The notes under the pieces were generated by a model. It ran no database searches, had not been told where the DNA came from, and saw only the letters and a list, made by a program, of their open reading frames with translations. DNA of 64,000 nucleotides from Planktosalinus sp963977065 (GTDB lineage Bacteria > Bacteroidota > Bacteroidia > Flavobacteriales > Flavobacteriaceae), in the NCBI GenBank assembly GCA_963977065.1, contig CAXBNF010000013.1, positions 1 through 64,000 of the forward strand. The letters run 5' to 3'. Positions 58,340 to 64,000 of the stretch are shown piece after piece. A program made the position numbers and the translations under genes. The stretch's first letter is position 1, and every line of letters begins with the position of its first letter.

Positions 58340-60415
58340 ATGACCCATACTATTTCCAAGGAAGTTTTCAAAAAAGCCTTCAAAAACGTTTGCACCGCGA
58401 AAGCCATGGCAGAACTGTACGAAGAAAACTTCAAAGTCGTTTCCAAATATGTTCACGCCACATCACGCGGACACGAAGTCATTCAAACTGCTTTAGGGAT
58501 GCAACTATTGCCACAGGATTATGCATATCCTTATTACCGCGACGACTCGATGTTGTTGAGTTTTGGGTGTACGCCCAAAGATTTGATGCTACAATTACTT
58601 GCCAAAAAAGACGACCCTTTTTCCGGCGGAAGGACTTATTATTGCCATCCCAGTTTACGGGATGACGATAAACCCAAAGTGCCACATCAAAGTAGCGCTA
58701 CAGGAATGCAGGCAATACCTGCCACCGGTGCTGCGATGGGGTTTCATTACAAAGAAGGCTTCGACTCCTCTCAGTTTCCTAAAGATTGGTCGCTGAGCGG
58801 AGTCGATGCGCCGATTGTTGTTTGTTCCCTAGGAGACGCCTCCGTCACCGAAGGTGAAATCGCAGAGGCCTTTCAAATGGCAGCATTAAAACAGTTGCCC
58901 ATTTTATATTTAGTGCAAGACAATGGCTGGGATATTTCTGCGAATGCCGCTGAAACGAGAGCACAGGATGCGTTTGAATATGCCAAAGGATTTCACGGAC
59001 TAGAAGCCATCTCTATTGATGGAACTGACTTTATCGAAAGCTATATCGAAGTACAAAAAGTAATAGAAACCATTCGGAAGGAAAGAAGACCGTTTTTGGT
59101 TCACGCTAAGGTTCCATTATTGAATCACCATACTTCGGGGGTTCGGATGGAATGGTATCGGGATGATTTAGAGGAGGCACGTTCGCGTGACCCATATCCG
59201 AAGATTAGAAAACAATTATTGGAGAATGGGTTTACTGAAAGGGAGCTGATGGAAATTGAGACTTCCGCCTCCGCGGAAGTGAAAAATGACTACGAAGAAG
59301 CCCTTAAAGCCGAAGACCCAAAACCAGAAGATTTATTCACACACGATTTTGCGCCAACACCCATTACTGAAGAAACCGGAACCCGTAGTCCTGAAGGCGC
59401 AGAAAAAGTAGTGATGGTAGATTGTGCCCTTTTCGGAATAGAAGAATTAATGCAAAAGCACAAAGAATGTTTACTCTACGGTCAGGATGTAGGAGGCCGA
59501 TTGGGCGGTGTGTTTCGAGAAGCGGCTACACTTGCTCAAAAGTTTGGCGATAACCGCGTGTTTAATACCCCCATTCAGGAAGCATTTATTGTTGGTAGCA
59601 CAGCAGGAATGAGTGCTGTGGGATTGAAACCCATCGTTGAAGTGCAATTTGCAGATTATATCTGGCCGGGGCTCAATCAATTATTTACTGAGGTGAGCCG
59701 TAGTTGCTACCTTTCCAATGGCAAATGGCCGGTATCGATGATACTTCGCGTGCCTATTGGTGCCTATGGAAGTGGCGGACCTTATCATTCATCTTCGGTA
59801 GAAAGCATTGTAACTAACATTCGTGGGTTAAAAATTGCATACCCAAGCAATGGTGCCGATTTAAAAGGGTTAATAAAAGCAGCTTATTATGACCCCAATC
59901 CGGTGGTGATTTTGGAGCATAAAGGATTGTACTGGAGTAAAGTTCCGGGAACAAAAGGAGCGACTTCTGTAGAACCGGCAGAAGACTATGTATTGCCTTT
60001 CGGAAAAGCCTGGTTGTTGCAGGAAATCTGGAAACAGGAAGATGTGGAAACCGCCACCATCGTTTCTTATGGGATGGGCGTGCACTGGGCGATGAACGCT
60101 ACTCAAGGCCTTCGTGACCGAGTGGAAATTATTGACTTGCGCACACTTTTTCCGCTGGATGAAGAAACAATCATGAAATCTGTCAAGAAAACCGGAAAGT
60201 GTCTTGTGGTGACTGAAGAGCCTTCAAATAATAGTTTTGCAAGGGCTCTTGCCGGAAAAATTCAGGAAGGATGTTTTCAGTATCTCGATGCGCCGGTAAT
60301 GACCATTGGTTCTGAGAATATGCCGGCCATTCCGTTGAACTCAACTTTGGAGCAAACGATGATACCGAGTACAGAAAAGGTGAAAGCTAAACTTGAAGAA
60401 CTTTTGGATTATTAA
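58340..60415 (+). CDS. 2-oxoacid dehydrogenase E1, alpha-beta fusion
   Basis: A 691-aa protein from ATG 58340; a TTG at 58316 lies inside the solo repeat and is rejected. The alpha part (1-350) has the ThDP motif CSLGDASVTEGEIAEAFQMA; the beta part (~370-691) has GQDVGGRLGGVFREAATL and the transketolase C-terminal VVTEEPSNNSFARAL. Two repeats sit in the coding sequence: a 14-bp stem loop at 58761-58806 (FDSSQFPKDWSLSGVD) and the 20-bp palindrome at 59261-59280 (TSASAEV). The order is E2 then E1. With no paaK in the window, phenylpyruvate is an attractive but unproven substrate. Confidence 0.9.
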   Translation: MTHTISKEVFKKAFKNVCTAKAMAELYEENFKVVSKYVHATSRGHEVIQTALGMQLLPQDYAYPYYRDDSMLLSFGCTPKDLMLQLLAKKDDPFSGGRTYYCHPSLRDDDKPKVPHQSSATGMQAIPATGAAMGFHYKEGFDSSQFPKDWSLSGVDAPIVVCSLGDASVTEGEIAEAFQMAALKQLPILYLVQDNGWDISANAAETRAQDAFEYAKGFHGLEAISIDGTDFIESYIEVQKVIETIRKERRPFLVHAKVPLLNHHTSGVRMEWYRDDLEEARSRDPYPKIRKQLLENGFTERELMEIETSASAEVKNDYEEALKAEDPKPEDLFTHDFAPTPITEETGTRSPEGAEKVVMVDCALFGIEELMQKHKECLLYGQDVGGRLGGVFREAATLAQKFGDNRVFNTPIQEAFIVGSTAGMSAVGLKPIVEVQFADYIWPGLNQLFTEVSRSCYLSNGKWPVSMILRVPIGAYGSGGPYHSSSVESIVTNIRGLKIAYPSNGADLKGLIKAAYYDPNPVVILEHKGLYWSKVPGTKGATSVEPAEDYVLPFGKAWLLQEIWKQEDVETATIVSYGMGVHWAMNATQGLRDRVEIIDLRTLFPLDEETIMKSVKKTGKCLVVTEEPSNNSFARALAGKIQEGCFQYLDAPVMTIGSENMPAIPLNSTLEQTMIPSTEKVKAKLEELLDY
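58761..58806. repeat. REP-like stem loop inside the E1 gene
   Basis: TCGACTCCTCTCAG and CTGAGCGGAGTCGA pair at 13 of 14 positions around an 18-nt loop. It is in frame and encodes DSSQFPKDWSLSGVD between a helix and the conserved APIVVCSLGDAS. Confidence 0.7.
59261..59280 (-). repeat. 8-4-8 palindrome, copy 14 (inside E1)
   Basis: Identical to the copy in E2 (56954-56973), same frame, read as TSASAEV in the alpha-beta linker. Confidence 0.9.
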
Positions 60416-60466
60416 CATATAAATTTTCAATTAACTATCTTTACGCCTATTAAAAACAAAAAAACA

Positions 60467-62128
60467 ATGAACAAATTATCCTTTTTAACTGTATTTTCAG
60501 TTTTATTTATTTTCGTTTCCTGTAAGGATTCTGAACAAGAAAAAGAAGTCTCACAGGAGTGGGACGTAAGTGTTGAACACCTTGAAAGACACATTAAAGA
60601 ACTGTCATCAAACGCTTTTATGGGTAGAATGCCTATGACTGTGGGAGAAGAATTAACAGTAGCTTACCTAGAAAAAGAAATGAAAGAAATTGGAGTTGCT
60701 CCTGCTAATAATGGTTCATACCTTCAAGATGTTTCGTTAATTACAGTAAATTCTGTTGCTGATGACGAAATAACTGTAACAGGTGGCGACAGTTCTCTTA
60801 CATTAAAAAAAGGAGAAGATTTTGTAGCTTATTCACAATTAATTCAAGACGAAATAAAAGTTGAAGATGCTGAGTTTGTATTTTGTGGTTTTGGTATCGT
60901 TGCGCCAGAATATGGCTGGAATGACTATGAAGGTATTGATATGACAGGAAAAATTGCTGTTGTAATGGTAAATGATCCGGGTTATTATCTTCAAGATGAA
61001 AATATGTTTACCGGGAACGCTATGACTTACTATGGGCGCTGGACATACAAATATGAAGAAGCTGCAAGACAAGGGGCAGCAGGAATTGTTATTATTCATG
61101 AAGATGCAGCAGCAGGTTACCCCTGGGGTGTTGTTCAAGGTTCATGGTCTGGTGCAAAATCTCAACTTGATATGCCTGAAGGTTCAGTGAATTTTGCACC
61201 TATGCAAGGATGGATAACATCAAATGTTGCACAACAACTTTTTGACCAAGCCGATAAAAATCAGGAAGAATTGTTTGAAAGTGCTAAAAGTGCCGATTTT
61301 ACTCCAATACCTTTAGGTATCAAAACAAGTGTTACAATGAAAAACACGTTTGAACGTGGAACTTCGCCAAACGTAATTGGTATCATCGAAGGTTCAGTAA
61401 GACCTGATGAGTATATCATTTATACAGCTCACTGGGATCACCTTGGTGGTGAAGACCCCAATGATAGCAGCACAATTTATAACGGTGCAGTAGATAACGC
61501 AACAGGTACAGCCATGCTTCTCGAAATTGCAAGAGCAGTAAAAGAACGCGAAGAACCATTGGAAAGATCCATGGTTTTCTTGTTTGTAACGGCTGAAGAA
61601 CAAGGATTATTAGGTTCAGAATATTATGCTACAAACCCTGTATTTCCCACTAATAAAACTGTAGCAAATATGAACGTCGATGCCGTATTTCCTTATGGTC
61701 CAACAAATGATGTGCTCGTAGTGGGTCACCATCAAAATGACTTAGCTGACTGGGCTGAAGATATTGTAGCCGGTCAAGACAGATACATCTTGCCAGACCA
61801 GGAAGCAGAAAAAGGATTTTATTACCGTTCAGATCACTTCAACCTTGCAAAAGTGGGTATCCCTGCAATGTATGCAAGTGGAGGTTCAGACTTGAGAGAA
61901 GGTGGAAAAGAAGAAGGTAAAAGACTTCGCACAGAATACAACCAAAAATACTACCACAAACAGGGAGATGAATACGACCCTGAAACCTGGAATATGGGAA
62001 GTATTGCTCAGGATGCTGAGTTCTATTTTAGACTGGGAGTTAAAATTGCAAATAGTCAAGACTGGCCAAAATGGAGTGAAAACTCAGAGTTTAGAGCAGT
62101 AAGAGAAAAAGACATGGAAGCTAAATAA
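60467..62128 (+). CDS. M28 family metallopeptidase lipoprotein
   Basis: A 553-aa lipoprotein (lipobox FVSC, then KDSEQEKE). The M28 zinc aminopeptidase core has HWDHLG, DNATGTAMLLEIA, EEQGLLGSEYY, NVDA and YRSDHFNLAKVGIPAM, the five expected ligand regions. A PA-like insert lies at about 140-280 (AEFVFCGFGIVAPEYGWNDYEGIDMTGKIAVVMVNDPG). An outer-membrane or periplasmic aminopeptidase, monocistronic, ended by a terminator. Confidence 0.9.
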   Translation: MNKLSFLTVFSVLFIFVSCKDSEQEKEVSQEWDVSVEHLERHIKELSSNAFMGRMPMTVGEELTVAYLEKEMKEIGVAPANNGSYLQDVSLITVNSVADDEITVTGGDSSLTLKKGEDFVAYSQLIQDEIKVEDAEFVFCGFGIVAPEYGWNDYEGIDMTGKIAVVMVNDPGYYLQDENMFTGNAMTYYGRWTYKYEEAARQGAAGIVIIHEDAAAGYPWGVVQGSWSGAKSQLDMPEGSVNFAPMQGWITSNVAQQLFDQADKNQEELFESAKSADFTPIPLGIKTSVTMKNTFERGTSPNVIGIIEGSVRPDEYIIYTAHWDHLGGEDPNDSSTIYNGAVDNATGTAMLLEIARAVKEREEPLERSMVFLFVTAEEQGLLGSEYYATNPVFPTNKTVANMNVDAVFPYGPTNDVLVVGHHQNDLADWAEDIVAGQDRYILPDQEAEKGFYYRSDHFNLAKVGIPAMYASGGSDLREGGKEEGKRLRTEYNQKYYHKQGDEYDPETWNMGSIAQDAEFYFRLGVKIANSQDWPKWSENSEFRAVREKDMEAK

Positions 62129-62149
62129 TTAGTTGATAATTTTTTATAA

Positions 62150-62178
62150 AAAACGGGGCATTATTTGCCCCTTTTTTA
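62150..62178 (+). terminator. Intrinsic terminator after the M28 gene
   Basis: GGGGCA/TGCCCC stem, 5-nt loop, A-run before and T-run after. Confidence 0.8.
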
Positions 62179-62201
62179 TTTAAGAATTTTAAAAGTATTT
62201 T

Positions 62202-62232
62202 TATTTAAAACAATTCTAAATAACTATATTTG
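62202..62232 (+). promoter_or_regulatory. Promoter of the iron ABC operon with Fur-like dyad
   Basis: A perfect -7 box TATATTTG (62225-62232) is preceded by the dyad TATTTAAAA-CAA-TTCTAAATA (62202-62222, one mismatch), which fills the -33 to -7 space. AT-rich dyads with this TTTA...TAAA layout are typical of Fur boxes, and the downstream genes are an iron-type ABC transporter. Confidence 0.55.
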
Positions 62233-62255
62233 CATCGAAATTAAAATTATATAAA

Positions 62256-63296
62256 ATGATGAAAAATATAGTATTTACTCTTATAGCTATTTCTCTTTTT
62301 TCATGTAAAAATGACGCCAAAAAAGAGCAGGATAGTCAAACATATGGGGAAGTAAACGTTTACACTCACCGTCATTATGAATCTGATCAGGAGTTATTCA
62401 AGCTTTTTGAAGAAAGAACAGGCATAAAAGTCAATGTCATCAACGCCAGTGCAGATGAACTGATACAAAAAATGAATCTTGAGGGCAGCAACTCTCCGGC
62501 AGATGTGTTGATTACCGTGGATGCCGGAAGGTTACATAGAGCTAAAACATCTGATTTATTACAGTCTATTTCATCAAAAACTTTAGATTCAATTATTCCT
62601 TCTCATTTAAAAGATGAAGATAACCATTGGTTTGCTTTGACAAAACGTGCTCGTGTGATTGCTTATGCGAAAGACAGGATAAACCCGGATGAGCTTTCAA
62701 CATTTGAAGCCTTAACCGAAGAAAAATGGCAAAATAAACTTCTCATCCGTTCATCTGGAAATATTTACAATCAATCGCTTTTGGCCTCAATAATAGCAAA
62801 CCATGGAGAGGATTATGCCAAAGAATGGGTTACCGGAATTGTAAAAAACATGGCAAGAACACCTCGCGGAAATGACAGAGATCAAGTAAAAGCAGTCGCT
62901 GCAGGTGAGGGCGATTTGGCAATCGTAAATACTTACTACATTGGTTTGATGGAAAATTCAAGCAACCCTGAAGAGGTTCAAGTAACAAAATCAATCGGGC
63001 TATTTTTCCCCAACCAAGAAACCACAGGGACACACATCAATGTGAGTGGTGCAGGAGTGGCAAAATATGCTCCCAATAAAGAAAACGCCATTAAATTCAT
63101 TGAATTTTTGGTTTCTGAAGAAGCCCAAAGTGTTTTTGCACTTACTAATTATGAATATCCCGTAAATGAAAATGTCGAAATTTCTGAAACTTTAAAAAAC
63201 TGGGGCAAATTTAAAGAAGATAAAATCAACTTATCACTCTTAGGTGAAAACAATAAAAATGCTGTAATTCTATTTGATGAAGGAGGCTGGAGATAA
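62256..63296 (+). CDS. Iron(III) ABC transporter substrate-binding lipoprotein
   Basis: A 346-aa lipoprotein (lipobox LFSC near residue 17, then KNDAKKEQ). FbpA/FutA-type binding protein: VYTHRHYESDQELFKLFEERTGIKVNV, SPADVLITVDAGRL, ARTPRGNDRDQVKAVAAGEGDLAIVNTYYIG with the paired tyrosines typical of iron binding, and a C-terminal SGAGVAKYAPNKENAIKFIEFL. It captures ferric iron and delivers it to the permease encoded downstream. The last 20 bases overlap the permease start. Confidence 0.9.
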   Translation: MMKNIVFTLIAISLFSCKNDAKKEQDSQTYGEVNVYTHRHYESDQELFKLFEERTGIKVNVINASADELIQKMNLEGSNSPADVLITVDAGRLHRAKTSDLLQSISSKTLDSIIPSHLKDEDNHWFALTKRARVIAYAKDRINPDELSTFEALTEEKWQNKLLIRSSGNIYNQSLLASIIANHGEDYAKEWVTGIVKNMARTPRGNDRDQVKAVAAGEGDLAIVNTYYIGLMENSSNPEEVQVTKSIGLFFPNQETTGTHINVSGAGVAKYAPNKENAIKFIEFLVSEEAQSVFALTNYEYPVNENVEISETLKNWGKFKEDKINLSLLGENNKNAVILFDEGGWR

Positions 63297-64000
63297 TCAA
63301 ATATTTTCCATAAAAAACCGATTGCTACGACTGAAAAGGGACAGCAATCGCTGGTCTTTTATTACACTCTTTGTAGTGTTATTAATTGCCCTGCCAATAC
63401 TCACCATTATATTTGAACTCTTTGAAGGACCCGGTGAGTCTTGGATACATATTGTCAAAAATCTTCTTGGGCAGTATGTTTCCAATTCAGTTTATCTTTT
63501 AATTGTTTGCAGTATCCTGGTGTTGCTTTTTGGTGTCACCACATCCTGGCTGGTAGCACGTTATGAGTTTCCTTTTAGAAAGCAATTGGAGTGGTTGCTC
63601 ATTTTACCACTGGCTATTCCTTCATATATTGTAGCATATGCTTATGCCGGAGCATTTGATTACGGCGGAAGTCTCGAACTCATACAACGATATTTTGGCA
63701 TGGAATTTACACGTATTGATGTGATGAATCGTTTTGGGCTGGCTTTTGTATTGAGCATTTCACTTTTCCCTTATGTGTACGTTAGCACACGAGCCTTTTT
63801 CTTAAATCAGGCAAACAACTTGTTGGAAGCGTCTAGATTGCTTGGGGTGGGGGAGTTTCGTACATTTTTTAAATTGATTTTACCACTCGCCAGGCCCGCT
63901 ATTATTGCCGGAATGATTTTGGTATTAATGGAAGTCCTCAATGATTATGGTGCGGCACAATACTTTGGTGTCAATACATTTACTACCGGAATTTTCAGGT
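63277..64000 (+). CDS. Iron(III) ABC transporter permease, 3' end outside the window
   Basis: An open frame from ATG 63277 to the window end (241 codons, no stop), not closed in this window. It begins MKEAGDNQIFSIKNRLLRLKRDSNRW, followed by TM helices (SFITLFVVLLIALPILTIIF; SNSVYLLIVCSILVLLFGVTTSWLVA; WLLILPLAIPSYIVAYAYA). The EAA-type loop reads EASRLLGVGEFRTFFKLILPLARPAIIAG. It belongs to the FbpB class of iron permeases. Translation probably couples to the binding-protein gene through the 20-bp overlap; TTG 63322 is a less likely start. Confidence 0.85.
   Translation, partial: MKEAGDNQIFSIKNRLLRLKRDSNRWSFITLFVVLLIALPILTIIFELFEGPGESWIHIVKNLLGQYVSNSVYLLIVCSILVLLFGVTTSWLVARYEFPFRKQLEWLLILPLAIPSYIVAYAYAGAFDYGGSLELIQRYFGMEFTRIDVMNRFGLAFVLSISLFPYVYVSTRAFFLNQANNLLEASRLLGVGEFRTFFKLILPLARPAIIAGMILVLMEVLNDYGAAQYFGVNTFTTGIFR

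Noticed and set aside
42755..59280. CRISPR array from regularly repeated palindromes in the paa cluster
   Set aside because: Spacing is irregular (from tens of bp to kilobases), copies vary in sequence and sit inside genes, and no cas gene is present.

Overview
The window comes from a member of the Bacteroidota, most likely a marine Flavobacteriaceae. The reasons are low GC, Bacteroidota-type promoters (-7 box TAnnTTTG, -33 TTTG-like), many lipoproteins starting with a CSxDD-type lipobox tail, a type IX secretion (T9SS) C-terminal sorting domain, TPR-fused histidine kinases, PKD and CarboxypepD_reg outer-membrane proteins, a GSCFA protein and a flavobacterial paa gene order.

Layout. 1-280: two tandem initiator tRNA-Met fragments, at least one of them broken, behind a good promoter. 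282-5133 (minus): an AstE-like amidohydrolase, a glutamate-cysteine-ligase/CBS fusion and fhs. 5299-8117: a secreted M23 peptidase with a T9SS tail and a DEAD-box helicase. 8305-16663: a CHAT protease/PKD-barrel/two-lipoprotein locus, divergent from an ECF sigma factor and a TPR anti-sigma-like gene; the two lipoprotein genes share a 43-bp promoter-like block. 16692-31715: housekeeping genes (era, der, alaS), an outer-membrane barrel, an S9 peptidase, a MerR regulator, an M23 peptidase, GSCFA and a lipase-like gene, plus a broken GxxExxY cassette with terminal inverted repeats. 31806-40567: lipoproteins, a PQQ-type beta-propeller, two paralogous TPR histidine kinases and one NarL-type response regulator; four copies of an 18-bp dyad lie at a constant distance from -7-like boxes, suggesting one local regulon.

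41265-60415 is a phenylacetate catabolic cluster: a TetR (PaaR-like) regulator, a BI-1 membrane protein, paaE A B C D G H I J Z, a PaaF-like hydratase, paaY, and a 2-oxoacid dehydrogenase E2 and fused E1. No paaK is present. The cluster is crowded with small palindromic repeats and hitchhiker genes (two GIY-YIG genes and a four-helix-bundle IVP gene, each flanked by its own repeats). Several 20-bp palindromes lie in frame inside protein-coding genes. 60467-64000: an M28 peptidase lipoprotein and the start of an iron ABC transporter operon behind a Fur-like dyad; the permease runs off the window.

The strongest candidates for something undescribed are (i) the palindromic repeat family with its GIY-YIG, IVP and GxxExxY hitchhiker cassettes, (ii) the ECF-CHAT locus with its own promoter motif and a possible leader RNA, and (iii) the two-kinase/one-regulator dyad regulon.
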